Shown one piece after another: positions 24,496 to 33,179 of a stretch of 60,857 nt of DNA. Origin of the DNA: Gemmatimonadota bacterium (lineage in GTDB: Bacteria; Latescibacterota; UBA2968; UBA8231); assembly GCA_018673255.1 (NCBI GenBank), contig JABHDC010000240.1, positions 1 to 60,857 on the forward strand. Direction: 5' to 3'. A model generated the notes under the pieces. It searched no databases, had not been told where the DNA came from, and worked only from the letters and a program-made list of their open reading frames with translations. The position numbers were made by a program, and so were the translations under genes. Every line of letters starts with the position of its first letter. Position 1 is the first letter of the stretch.

Positions 24496-27131
24496 CAGAA
24501 CCCGACCAGATTCCGCAGATCGATTCGCTCCTGCCAGGCCAGCCACTGACTGGTGTGGGTGGCCAGACCGTAGAGCACGAGAATGAGGCCGCCCTGCAGT
24601 AGCCATGCGGATGAAATAATCGGCGGCTCCTCCGGCTCGATCTGCACCGGATCCATTCTCTGATCATGCCGACGGGCCTGCCACAGGAGGCCACCCCACA
24701 GGACCAGGCCTGCCAGGCTCAGCCACGCACCGTAGCGCACCGACGTGGGATGATACTCGAATCGAACCCGGCGATTCGACGGCTCGATGCGTACCGCGCG
24801 GAAGACGTGGTTCGCCGTTTCGATCGCCACGGGCGCATCATCCACCCAGGCCTGCCATCCGGGGTAATCCGTATCGGTGAGGACCAGGTAACCGGGCTGA
24901 TCCCGTGGCGGCAGATCGATGAGGACACGAGTCGGGTCGTATAGGGTGATGGCCGCTTCCTGCAGAGATCTGAAGTGTCCGGACCGTGAAGCATGAGCCC
25001 CGGCACGCAGGGGTTCGCCCGCTTCGAGCAACACGTGACGATGCGGATCAAATCGATCCCACAATGCGCGGAGTCGATCCTCAGCCTCTGGCAGGATCAC
25101 CGACTCTCCCACAACGTAGGCACGCGGCAAACCGGCCAGTCGTCGAATAGCCACCGGTGACGCTTCGGGCAGCTGGAGATCCGACGCCGTGCCCGATCCT
25201 GCGGCCTGGCGCCGCCCGGGCGAAACGATCACATAGTCCACACTGGCCAGGGGCAGCATCGACGGATACCCCGCAGCCAGATCCCAGTGACGGGACAGGT
25301 GCAGGGGGCTCCAGCCCGGCATCGTGTTCGCCAGGCCATACATGCCCCCCGTGTAGAGTCTGAGCGTCTCCGGATAGAGACGGTAGTCCGCCGCATTCCA
25401 GCGCCAGCCACCGTGCCAGTCGACCCCGAGGCCAGCTTCAGTCACCAGACTCGCGATCCGGAAGTTGGCAGCCGGACGCAGATCTCGATTGGCTGTTTCG
25501 CTCTCAAGGGGCAGCATGTGAGCCCCGGTTTCGTTTCCTGCCGCAGCACGGGTCGCCGAGTCTGCAGCGGCGCTCCCACCGGCGTGGGTCTCCCCGCCCT
25601 GGGCGTCTTGGAGAATCGCCATCGCCGTAAGCGGCCGCTGTTCGTAGGCGGCTGCGTCGATGAGGGGATTGAAGTTACGACCAAATCCACTCAGATCTGC
25701 CAGCACGATCAGGGGCATGATGATGGCGACAGCCCCGCGGCCCACCGGTGAGCGACGCCAGCCATTGGTTCCGACCAGTAACATGACAACAGACAGAATC
25801 AGGCCCCCCCGGACCAGCTCACTCAGCAATTCGGTTCGCCAGATCAGGGCTCGCGACGTGGTATCGGAAACTGCGATGGCCGGCATCTTCCACAGCAGCG
25901 GCGCAGCCAGAGCCAGGCAGAGCCCAATCAGTGTCGCACCCACCAGCCACTGCCTGCGACGCACCGGACCGCGCACGAGGTGATCCACACCGATTCCGGT
26001 CAGGGCTGCCCCCGCCAGTGCCCACCACAACAGGAAACGGGTGGGGATTCGAAAGTGAGACATACCCGGCAGACCATAGAGCGCTTCGAACAAGCCGGTG
26101 TACTTGCCCATGGACAGCACCAGGCCGATCACACCTGTCACGCCAAGAGCGAAAGTGACCGCATTTCGGCGTTCGAAGAGAGCAAGGGCGATCATCGGCA
26201 GGGCGAGCACGCCCAGGTAGGGGCACATCTGAATGAAGAAGTCCGCCTTGTCACCCCAATAGGTGCCGGATGCCGAGTTGCCCAGCAATGATGGCAACAA
26301 CAGGGTGACCAGCCGCTCAGGCGCCATCGACATCTGCACGAAGCGCTCGTAGGAGAGTCCGTCAGACCGGGCCGATCTTGTGGTGAGTTCGAGGGTGGGC
26401 AGGATCTGTGCCGCTGCCAGCCACAGCCCCCCACCGGCGGCGCCGAAACCCACCCAGGCAACGCGCGTCGGGAGTCCCCCTCGACGTGTCCGCAGCGCCG
26501 AGAAGAGAGCGACGGCTGCCACGCCATACGCCGTGGCTTGTGGATGTCCCGCCAGCAACTGCAACGACACCACCAGCGCCGCCCAGACCAGGGGTCGGCG
26601 ACGCCCTGTGGTGAGTGCTGTGTCGATGAGGCAGAACAGGAGGGGCAACCACGCAGCCACTGCCAGGTAGTTCGGCGACATGGCCCGCACGACCAGGTAG
26701 CCACTCAAGCCGTAGGTCAGCCCTCCCGTGATACAACCGGCCAACCCCACTTGCCATCGACGCAGCAGGGCCACCATGGTGACGGCGGCCAGCATCAGGT
26801 GAAGGATGACACTCCAATTCACGGCCTGCCACGGAGACAGGAGGAAGGCCAGCAGGATATTGGGAGGATAAAGCGCGCCCACCTGGCCCTCGGCCAGCAG
26901 TGGGAAGCCGGCATTGATCTCGGGGACCCACACAGGCAACCGCCCCTGTGCCAGCGCTTCGTGCAGGTGATGGCGGAATGGCACATTCTGCACCATCACG
27001 TCCTGCACGAAGAAAGCACCACGCAACAGGAATGCATCCCAGAAGAACCAGGCCACGGCCGCGCAGAGAATGCCGGCAGCGACGAGACCTGTCGAGGGCG
27101 CACCGTAGCGCTCGGTCCAGCGTGCGATCAT
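24495..27131 (-). CDS. YfhO-like polytopic membrane protein
   Basis: An 878-residue protein with a helix near residues 13-33, then about ten further membrane segments to about 480, an extracytoplasmic region of about 300 residues rich in beta strands, and C-terminal helices near 800-860. The N-terminal FLWDAFLLRG-like loop, LPVWVPEINAGFPLLAEGQ and GLSGYLVVRAMSPNYLA are typical of YfhO/GT-C membrane proteins; YfhO itself is linked to glycosylation of lipoteichoic acid in Firmicutes. Here a role in glycosylating surface polymers or proteins is inferred. The ATG at 27131 directly follows the TAG of the SGNH gene, and its own TGA overlaps the DUF2723 start, showing tight coupling. Confidence 0.82.
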   Translation of the reverse strand: MIARWTERYGAPSTGLVAAGILCAAVAWFFWDAFLLRGAFFVQDVMVQNVPFRHHLHEALAQGRLPVWVPEINAGFPLLAEGQVGALYPPNILLAFLLSPWQAVNWSVILHLMLAAVTMVALLRRWQVGLAGCITGGLTYGLSGYLVVRAMSPNYLAVAAWLPLLFCLIDTALTTGRRRPLVWAALVVSLQLLAGHPQATAYGVAAVALFSALRTRRGGLPTRVAWVGFGAAGGGLWLAAAQILPTLELTTRSARSDGLSYERFVQMSMAPERLVTLLLPSLLGNSASGTYWGDKADFFIQMCPYLGVLALPMIALALFERRNAVTFALGVTGVIGLVLSMGKYTGLFEALYGLPGMSHFRIPTRFLLWWALAGAALTGIGVDHLVRGPVRRRQWLVGATLIGLCLALAAPLLWKMPAIAVSDTTSRALIWRTELLSELVRGGLILSVVMLLVGTNGWRRSPVGRGAVAIIMPLIVLADLSGFGRNFNPLIDAAAYEQRPLTAMAILQDAQGGETHAGGSAAADSATRAAAGNETGAHMLPLESETANRDLRPAANFRIASLVTEAGLGVDWHGGWRWNAADYRLYPETLRLYTGGMYGLANTMPGWSPLHLSRHWDLAAGYPSMLPLASVDYVIVSPGRRQAAGSGTASDLQLPEASPVAIRRLAGLPRAYVVGESVILPEAEDRLRALWDRFDPHRHVLLEAGEPLRAGAHASRSGHFRSLQEAAITLYDPTRVLIDLPPRDQPGYLVLTDTDYPGWQAWVDDAPVAIETANHVFRAVRIEPSNRRVRFEYHPTSVRYGAWLSLAGLVLWGGLLWQARRHDQRMDPVQIEPEEPPIISSAWLLQGGLILVLYGLATHTSQWLAWQERIDLRNLVGF

Positions 27132-28364
27132 CTAGTGCAGCCAGTTCATGGAGTCGAGGAAGGCCGCCGTCTCGACCGCTGCCAGGTGATGGCCCGCCCG
27201 ACGCCAGTGACTGTCGTCGTAGAACAGACGCGTACCGCCCTGCTGTTTCTGCAAGAAGGCGGGTGTCAGGTCGAGGAAAGGGACATCCGCTTCTGTTGCC
27301 CAGGCGGCCAGGGTCTGATTTGGCTTCATCAGATCGTATTCATCATCCAGACCATAGAGCATACGACGACTTGCCCAGGCCTCCGGTTCAACTTGCAGGA
27401 CCGATGGTGCATAGATCACAACACATCGCTCGCCCTCTGCCGTCACCGTGTCGTGGAATCTCTTCAGCAATCGACAGGTCAACTCCCACTGCGGTGTTCG
27501 CATCGATGACGAATCGGCTCCATAGAGGCCGGCATAGTAGGCTGCCTGCTGAGCCACTGGTATCTCTGCGGGACGCAGCGACGCGGCCACAAGAGATGCC
27601 AGATGAGACGAGCCGACCAGAGAGAACGCCAACCTGCGATCCCAGGTTGGATGGCGCCGCACGGGTACACCTTCCAGCCGCAGCAGGCCGTCCCGGCCGA
27701 TGGAGAAGAATGGCTTGTCGCCGCGTTCCACCCCGATCGCCTGGCGCGATGAGTTGTTCCACAGGTCGTTGCCATAGAACAGCACCAGAACGATATCGCT
27801 GTCCTGCGAGCGACCGGTGGAGGAATAGAGGAGCAGCTCCTGATCCGTGCCATACCCGGCCGTGCCATAGTTGAGGACCGTCGCCGATACCTGCCGGTCA
27901 CGCAACGTCGTCTCCAGCTGGCCGGCCAGGCTCTGCTCGGCTTCTACGCCCCATCCTTCCGCGAAGGAGTCGCCGTATAGCGAGATGCGCAGATGCTTGT
28001 CGTGCGGCGGCTCGAGTGCGTCCGGCTGGATGCCCGGTATCGCTTCGTGTATGCCGTCTGCCCACGCAGCCGGATCTACCGAGTTACTCGGTGCCTTGGA
28101 CGTCGGCACCGTCGCGGCCCTGCGGATGCGTCGACCTGCGTCATCGATCTGGTAGGGCACATCGAATTCGGGCGTACGCAGGCGTCCCGACGCACCTGCG
28201 CGGTGACGCCAGCCCAGCGTCTGATCGAACTCCCAGACGTGGGGAAGTTGGTGGATCTGCGGCGCCAGCCAGGCCAGCAGGATCTCTGCTGCCAGGACGA
28301 CGATGAGGACGGACCCCAATGCCAGCAAGACCCGCCGGGCCGGACCCGCGACGGCCTGTGCCAT
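27132..28364 (-). CDS. Membrane-anchored SGNH/GDSL hydrolase
   Basis: A 410-residue protein from ATG 28364, with one N-terminal transmembrane segment (about 11-33, VLLALGSVLIVVLAAEILLA) and the rest outside the membrane. SGNH blocks: LYGDSFAEGWG holds the nucleophilic Ser, FYGNDLWNN is the block III Asn, and YDDSHWRRAGH supplies the Asp-x-x-His pair. It probably removes or transfers an acyl group on a surface polymer. The start is uncertain: a GTG at 28439 would overlap the upstream M14 gene by 17 bp, and neither start has a clear Shine-Dalgarno sequence. It abuts the YfhO-like gene with zero spacing. Confidence 0.83.
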   Translation of the reverse strand: MAQAVAGPARRVLLALGSVLIVVLAAEILLAWLAPQIHQLPHVWEFDQTLGWRHRAGASGRLRTPEFDVPYQIDDAGRRIRRAATVPTSKAPSNSVDPAAWADGIHEAIPGIQPDALEPPHDKHLRISLYGDSFAEGWGVEAEQSLAGQLETTLRDRQVSATVLNYGTAGYGTDQELLLYSSTGRSQDSDIVLVLFYGNDLWNNSSRQAIGVERGDKPFFSIGRDGLLRLEGVPVRRHPTWDRRLAFSLVGSSHLASLVAASLRPAEIPVAQQAAYYAGLYGADSSSMRTPQWELTCRLLKRFHDTVTAEGERCVVIYAPSVLQVEPEAWASRRMLYGLDDEYDLMKPNQTLAAWATEADVPFLDLTPAFLQKQQGGTRLFYDDSHWRRAGHHLAAVETAAFLDSMNWLH

Positions 28365-28422
28365 CACAGAGGTCTCATCGACGCGAGCATCGACACATTT
28401 CGGCCGACCCGGGCAACCGATC

Positions 28423-29184
28423 TCATGGGGTGGCGGCACCGGTGCGGTTCACGTAGTGATCGAGGACCAGCTTCATTGCCGTCAGGTGTGCATCGACCCG
28501 CTGCTGCAGTGGCCACGCCGTGGAGGGAGTCTCGGTCAGGACGCCATGGCTGGCACTCTCGAAGTAGGCGTAGGCTGACCAGCCCGCCGTGCGCCAGACG
28601 GGATTGATCCTGAACAGCCCTTCAGAGACGGGCATGTCGAGACCTTCGTCGGTATTCTCATCCGAGTCGATGGGACCGATCTCTTTCACCGCCTCCACCA
28701 CGCCGGCACCGAGCAGCTGATCCCGGCGCTCGATCTCGTACATGTAGAAACCCGTCGCCTCGTAGTCTTCGTGCAAATCGAAGAACAGGTCGTAGTGCTG
28801 GCCGGCGATCGCCCGTCGCAGTGTCACCGATTCGATCACCCCATCGTCGGACATGGCCCGGTTGATATCCTGCCCGGAGCCGTTCTCCCGCGTCCCGGCT
28901 TCGAATCCGGAAGGGTTCACGCAGGGAATGACGACAAACTGAAAATGACGGCCATAATCAGGCGCCATGGTCTCCAGAAATTGCAGGACCGCCTCAACGC
29001 CGGCCGGCTCATCCCCATGCACACCGCCGGTAATCAACACGCGGCGTCGGGGTGTCCCATTTACGCCAATATTCACGCGCCACATGGGATGATCTGTGGC
29101 CGGGCCGAGGATGGCCACCTCCGTTTTACTTGCTTCCAGCGCCTCGAGCCGGGCCATCACGTCATCGATTCGGCGTGTCGTCAT
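28423..29184 (-). CDS. M14-family zinc carboxypeptidase / succinylglutamate desuccinylase-like
   Basis: A 253-residue cytoplasmic-looking protein. Zinc ligands are visible as His56 and Glu59 in GGVHGDEPAG and His138 in FDLHED, with NPSGFEAGTREN and DINR as the substrate-carboxylate block. This is the M14 / AstE-aspartoacylase pattern. The reaction is hydrolysis of a peptide or amide bond at a free carboxylate. ATGA overlaps the fucosidase stop at 29184-29181, so it is translationally coupled. Its link to sugar enzymes suggests trimming of a glycopeptide or peptidoglycan-like substrate, but that is inference. Confidence 0.85.
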   Translation of the reverse strand: MTTRRIDDVMARLEALEASKTEVAILGPATDHPMWRVNIGVNGTPRRRVLITGGVHGDEPAGVEAVLQFLETMAPDYGRHFQFVVIPCVNPSGFEAGTRENGSGQDINRAMSDDGVIESVTLRRAIAGQHYDLFFDLHEDYEATGFYMYEIERRDQLLGAGVVEAVKEIGPIDSDENTDEGLDMPVSEGLFRINPVWRTAGWSAYAYFESASHGVLTETPSTAWPLQQRVDAHLTAMKLVLDHYVNRTGAATP

Positions 29185-30512
29185 TCGCGCTCGACGCCAT
29201 CGACCCAGACCGATGTGCCACGACGACGGGCCACCTCCAGGGCGTGCTCGACGCTGCCATAATAAGGCCCTCCGACCCAGTCAGCGGCCTCAGGCTGTCC
29301 CGCGCAGGTCAGCTTGATCACGGGAAACAGATCGGTCGGCGGCTCGACAGGCAGGCCGGTGATCGTCACTGACTCGTCGCTCTGTGTGAACGAGAGCGGC
29401 TGCCCCGTCGTCAGCAAGGTCGCCGACTCGACACGTGTCACCAGACCGGGGACGGTCATCTCCGGCTGACGATCCCAGAACCGGATGATCAGGTAGAGGT
29501 CGTTTCCCCTCACGGTCTGATAACCACGCGTGGTGAACTCGGTCAATCTGCCACCGTCCACTCGGTCGATCGCCTCGCCGTGGATCTCGAGCCAGCGGCC
29601 GATGGCCTCGACGCGAAGCTCGAACTCGGCCGGGATCCGGCCTTCGCCATCAGGACCCACATTGAGCAGGAGATTCCCTCGCTTGGAGGTGACCTCGACG
29701 AGATTGTCGAGCAGATGATCGGTCGACTTCCACCGTTCGCCGGGTGCATAGCCCCACAGTCGCCAGGTCGGCACCAGGCAAGACTCCCACAGGCCTTCAT
29801 GCGCCCGCGTGCTGTGTTCGGAATTGGCAAAGTCGCCCGGCGGGGGCGGCGTCGTGCCATCCGCATCGGGGGGAAAGGAACCGAGCCGCTGATTCATGAG
29901 GATGTGAGGCTGCAGTTGCCGCATTCTCTCCACCAGTTGCGGCGACTGCCAGTCCAGGGCGCTGTGATGCTCGGCCTTGTCGAACCACATGAGATCGATG
30001 TGACCATAGTGGGTCAGCAACTCTTCCACCTGGCCATGGAAATAGTCACGTTGACGCGCGAAACCTTCGGGGTCTTCTTCTGGGCCGGCCCAGAATCCGG
30101 GCAGACGGAAGTCGGCGACGGAGTAGTAGAGCCCTACACGCAGACCTGCCGCCCGGAAGGCCTCGACGTATTCACCCACCAGATCACGCCTGGGCGCCTG
30201 GGCGGCACTGGTGTAGTCGGTGAGGGCCGAGTCCCATAGGCAGTAGCCATCGTGATGACGGGTGGTGAGGACGGCGTATTTCATCCCCGCCCGAACCGCT
30301 ACATCCGCCCAGGCACGCGGATCGTATTGCGCGGGATTCCATCGACAGGCCATCTCGGCATAGTCGCGATGGTCGATGTCTTCACGATTAGAGACCTGCT
30401 CGCCACGACCCAGGGCCGCATAGGGGCCCCAGTGGATGAACAGTCCGAAGCGAGCCTCGGGGAACCATTGCCAGTGGGCGGGCAGGGCATTCGGATCGGT
30501 CGGTACCGACAT
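29181..30512 (-). CDS. Alpha-L-fucosidase (GH29)
   Basis: A 443-residue protein, the usual length of a GH29 catalytic domain with a short beta-sandwich C-terminus. Diagnostic motifs are ARFGLFIHWGPYA near residue 20, YAVLTTRHHDGYCLWDS near residue 80, and HIDLMWFDKAEHH, where Asp178 is the expected nucleophile. It releases L-fucose from glycans. No signal peptide is seen, so it would act in the cytoplasm unless exported otherwise. It is the first gene of the tightly packed operon running to 22063; the promoter must lie in the 130-bp divergent gap to the DUF4389 gene. Confidence 0.93.
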   Translation of the reverse strand: MSVPTDPNALPAHWQWFPEARFGLFIHWGPYAALGRGEQVSNREDIDHRDYAEMACRWNPAQYDPRAWADVAVRAGMKYAVLTTRHHDGYCLWDSALTDYTSAAQAPRRDLVGEYVEAFRAAGLRVGLYYSVADFRLPGFWAGPEEDPEGFARQRDYFHGQVEELLTHYGHIDLMWFDKAEHHSALDWQSPQLVERMRQLQPHILMNQRLGSFPPDADGTTPPPPGDFANSEHSTRAHEGLWESCLVPTWRLWGYAPGERWKSTDHLLDNLVEVTSKRGNLLLNVGPDGEGRIPAEFELRVEAIGRWLEIHGEAIDRVDGGRLTEFTTRGYQTVRGNDLYLIIRFWDRQPEMTVPGLVTRVESATLLTTGQPLSFTQSDESVTITGLPVEPPTDLFPVIKLTCAGQPEAADWVGGPYYGSVEHALEVARRRGTSVWVDGVERE

Positions 30513-30642
30513 GATCTGACTCCTCAGGTCCTTGCGATGAGACGGCGCGCGGGCGGCAGATCAGGATCTACCGGTTCCTCGATTGACAGCCAGTGGGCTG
30601 CCACCCTTTGTACGAGACAGAACCTCTCTCAGGAGCCCCGTC

Positions 30643-31272
30643 ATGGAAACCCCCGGTGCACAGCCCTATCCCGCCAGCCTCGACATCGAGTACCCGGATC
30701 GGGAACTCAGTCGCCTGACGACTCTGGTCCGGATCATCCTGATCATCCCTGTCGCGATCATGCTTTCCCTGCTGTCAGGCTTCGGTGGCACCCATTCGGA
30801 TGGGAGTACCGGCATCAGCGCCGGTGGGGGTCTCTTCCTGGCAACCGTTCTGATGATCCTCTTCCGACAGAGATACCCACGCTGGTGGTTCGACTGGCAA
30901 CTGGCACTGACTCGATTCACGATTCGCGTCGAAACCTATCTGTGCCTGATGACGGACGAGTATCCTGCTCTTGAGGAGGAACAGTCAGTACGCGTCGACC
31001 TCACCTACCCGGACGTGAAGGCCGACCTCAATCGCTGGCTGCCCCTGGTCAAGTGGCTGCTGGCCTTGCCCCACTACGTCGTGCTGGTCGTGCTGAGTCT
31101 GGCCTGTCTCTTCTGTGTCATCGCGTCCTGGGTCGCGATCCTGTTCACCGGGCGGTATCCACGTAGCCTGTTCGACTTCAACGCGGGCGTCTTCCGCTAC
31201 TGGCTGCGGGTCATCGCCTATGGATGGCTGCTGACCACCGATCGTTATCCGCCCTTCAGCCTGAAGGCCTGA
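30643..31272 (+). CDS. DUF4389 membrane protein
   Basis: A 209-residue protein from ATG 30643, which has AGGAG 7 bp upstream. It has about three to four membrane helices (near 23-42, 56-72, 132-160, 180-197). The repeated motif YPRWWFDWQLALTRF ... FTGRYPRSLFDFNAGVFRYW is the hallmark of DUF4389, usually two copies per protein as seen here. The function is unknown. It stands alone, divergent from the fucosidase operon and convergent with the candidate selenoprotein gene. Confidence 0.88.
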   Translation: METPGAQPYPASLDIEYPDRELSRLTTLVRIILIIPVAIMLSLLSGFGGTHSDGSTGISAGGGLFLATVLMILFRQRYPRWWFDWQLALTRFTIRVETYLCLMTDEYPALEEEQSVRVDLTYPDVKADLNRWLPLVKWLLALPHYVVLVVLSLACLFCVIASWVAILFTGRYPRSLFDFNAGVFRYWLRVIAYGWLLTTDRYPPFSLKA

Positions 31273-31339
31273 ACCCGAGCGACGGCGCAATGAGAAGAAC
31301 GCCATGTCGGACTCGATACACGGTAACCGTCACGGTTTG

Positions 31340-31375
31340 CTGGTCAGGTAACGCTGGTCAAGCGCCCCTGACCAG
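31340..31375. repeat. Nested inverted repeats CTGGTCA/TGACCAG between convergent genes
   Basis: CTGGTCA occurs at 31340-31346 and 31354-31360, and its complement TGACCAG at 31369-31375. The closer pair forms a 7-bp stem with an 8-nt loop that spans the stop codon of the candidate selenoprotein gene. No T-run follows. It may end transcription of the converging genes. Confidence 0.35.
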
Positions 31376-31711
31376 TGTTGCCATCAGATCTGCATTGTAG
31401 CCGACCAGCAGCCTGTTGCCCTGCCGCAGGCTCGGGGCCCGCAACTTGCCCGAACGGCCGAGCAGGAGAGCCAGTAGTTCGCCATCATCTGGCCGATCTG
31501 CCCTCAGATCGAGGCGCAGGATCTTCTTGCCCTTGGCCACGAGCAACTCGTGGATGCCCTCGAGCAGTTCCAGTGCATTGTCGGCCGTCACCGGCTCCTT
31601 TGAGGCACTCTGCACGACCTCATCGGATATGTCATTCTGCGCAAGAAACTCTTGCGTGTGTTTGCAACTGGTTCAGCCAGGGCGATGGTAGCGCCATTCG
31701 AGCTTCGCCAT
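31358..31711 (-). CDS. Candidate selenoprotein, ArsC/thioredoxin-like, UxxC active site (TGA recoded at 31675-31673)
   Basis: Read through one in-frame TGA, this is a 117-residue protein: M-A-K-L-E-W-R-Y-H-R-P-G-U-T-S-C, with Sec13 and Cys16 forming UxxC where ArsC/Spx-like thioredoxin-fold proteins carry the catalytic Cys. The rest fits the ArsC fold: LDLRADRPDDGELL, then LRAPSLRQG with the probable cis-Pro at 93, then LLVGYNADLM near the C-terminus. It strongly resembles what databases call ArsC family (seleno)protein. AAGGAG lies 8 bp before ATG 31711 (an in-frame ATG at 31717 is closer). Coding signal is continuous across the TGA, and a SECIS-like hairpin follows it. The first in-frame start after the TGA is a GTG at 31615, which would give an 85-residue protein lacking the active site. 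A pseudogene or sequencing error is the alternative. It lies 98 bp downstream of the M20 gene. Confidence 0.82.
31640..31656 (-). promoter_or_regulatory. Candidate bacterial SECIS element (bSECIS)
   Basis: On the minus strand CGCAAGA-GTT-TCTTGCG forms a perfect 7-bp stem with a 3-nt loop starting with G. Exactly 23 nt separate the TGA from the loop G, within the 16-37 nt window of the bacterial SECIS model, and the hairpin lies inside the coding frame as SelB-dependent elements do. Actual SelB binding is inferred. Confidence 0.72.
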
Positions 31712-31809
31712 CGTCATCTCTCCTTGCAGATTGAGGTAGATCAGGTCCGTTCCTTCGGGCTTTGCGCCCTGCTTTGTGGCCACTAAATATGGCAGAGAGT
31801 GAACCCGAT

Positions 31810-32985
31810 TCAATCACCCGGTCCAAATCGTGCCGCTGTCACTGCATAGACACGGGCGACTCTGACCAACTCACTGACCGGCACTCGCTCTTGCGTTGTG
31901 TGCGCACCCGTCGCCTCCGGGCCATGGGTGAGAGCCGGAATGCCGGCCAGGCCACGATACTTGTTGCCGTCATCCACGAAGGGTTTGCCACCATAGGGCA
32001 ATTCGGCGCCACTGACCTGCAGCGATGCCACCTGCAGACAGCGCACGATCGGCTCGTCCACATCGATCTGGAAGGCATCGCCCGGTACGGAGAACTCCCA
32101 CTCGGCCTGCGTTCCCGTCTCGCTGGCGACGGCGTCGATGATCTCCCCCAGTTGGGCCCGGATCGCCTCGACCTGACCCGGCGTCACCCAGCGACGTGTA
32201 CCCTTCACCTGGCAGGACGTGGGCGACTGATTGTAAATCTCGCCCGCCTGGATCAGGCCGACAAATGTCGTGTCGTGCCCCGAATACGGATGGCTGACAC
32301 TCTCCACCTCACGAGCCAGTTGCCGCAGGCGCAGGACGAGCTCGGCGCCGGCATCCACGACATTCGGCTGGCCCGCAGGCCGCAGCACTTCGTGAACCGG
32401 TTCGCCGGGTCGCGACAGGGTGACCTCGAAAATGCCCATGCCGCGGCCGGCCAGCGGCAATGGATCGGCCAGGTATTCAGGCAGCAGCACGGCATCACCT
32501 GTGTAGCCAGCCTCGATCAACGCCGGTACCTGGCGACCATCCCCCCATGGGGCCTCGTGATGGTCATGAGTCGTCAGCATCACACTGCCCGCTGTCAGGG
32601 CATCTGCATCACGCAGGGCGCGCATGGCCTCGACGCAGGCGGCGATCCCTCCCTTCATATCCGATGCACCCAGACCCGACAGGATGCCATTCTCGACGTG
32701 CGAAGGCCTAAATGGCAGATGCACCGTGTCCAGGTGACCATCCAATTGCAGACAACGACCCGCTTCGCCGGCCTGAAGACGGGTCACCACGGCAGGCGCT
32801 TCAGGCCAGCCCGCCTCGGGTCGTTCCACCTCGAAGCCATCCGCCTGCAGCAATTCCTGTAACCGATCGGCAACCGCCCCCGCACTGCAGGTAGGGCTGG
32901 GGACATCGATAAGCGCCGTTGCCGTATCGAGCAACCGGCCCGCATCGACAGCTGCTGTGAGGCGTTGGGTCAGATCCGGATCCAT
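31810..32985 (-). CDS. M20-family metallopeptidase (ArgE/DapE-like)
   Basis: A 391-residue cytoplasmic protein from ATG 32985 (AAGGAT lies 9 bp upstream; a GTG one codon earlier is possible). Metal ligands are visible: His84 and Asp86 in DGHLDTVHLP, bridging Asp109 in LGASDMKGG, and acidic residues in DHHEAPWGD. Around residues 170-290 lies the dimerisation/lid domain. ArgE, DapE, CPG2 and succinyl-diaminopimelate desuccinylase share this pattern, so it hydrolyses an N-acyl-amino acid or dipeptide of unknown identity. It is divergent from the aminotransferase gene, with about 195 bp between starts. Confidence 0.88.
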   Translation of the reverse strand: MDPDLTQRLTAAVDAGRLLDTATALIDVPSPTCSAGAVADRLQELLQADGFEVERPEAGWPEAPAVVTRLQAGEAGRCLQLDGHLDTVHLPFRPSHVENGILSGLGASDMKGGIAACVEAMRALRDADALTAGSVMLTTHDHHEAPWGDGRQVPALIEAGYTGDAVLLPEYLADPLPLAGRGMGIFEVTLSRPGEPVHEVLRPAGQPNVVDAGAELVLRLRQLAREVESVSHPYSGHDTTFVGLIQAGEIYNQSPTSCQVKGTRRWVTPGQVEAIRAQLGEIIDAVASETGTQAEWEFSVPGDAFQIDVDEPIVRCLQVASLQVSGAELPYGGKPFVDDGNKYRGLAGIPALTHGPEATGAHTTQERVPVSELVRVARVYAVTAARFGPGD

Positions 32986-33179
32986 CACTGAGGTATCCTT
33001 CCGCTCTTGTCGGTGTCTGGTTCTCTGTGAAGGGCACTGTGGTTGATGATGTTGGGGTCTGTGCCCTGTGCGGGCAAGCGCGCGGCCGCCTGGACCCGAT
33101 CCTTTGGGCCTGAAAGGGAGGGGCGAATCCTCTACCTTATGCGTCAGAACTGTACGTTGACCCGGGAGTCACAAGCGAC

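Noticed and set aside
30583..30611. TTGACA at 30583 as a promoter of the DUF4389 gene
   Set aside because: No acceptable -10 at 16-19 bp; the best hexamer is CTTTGT.
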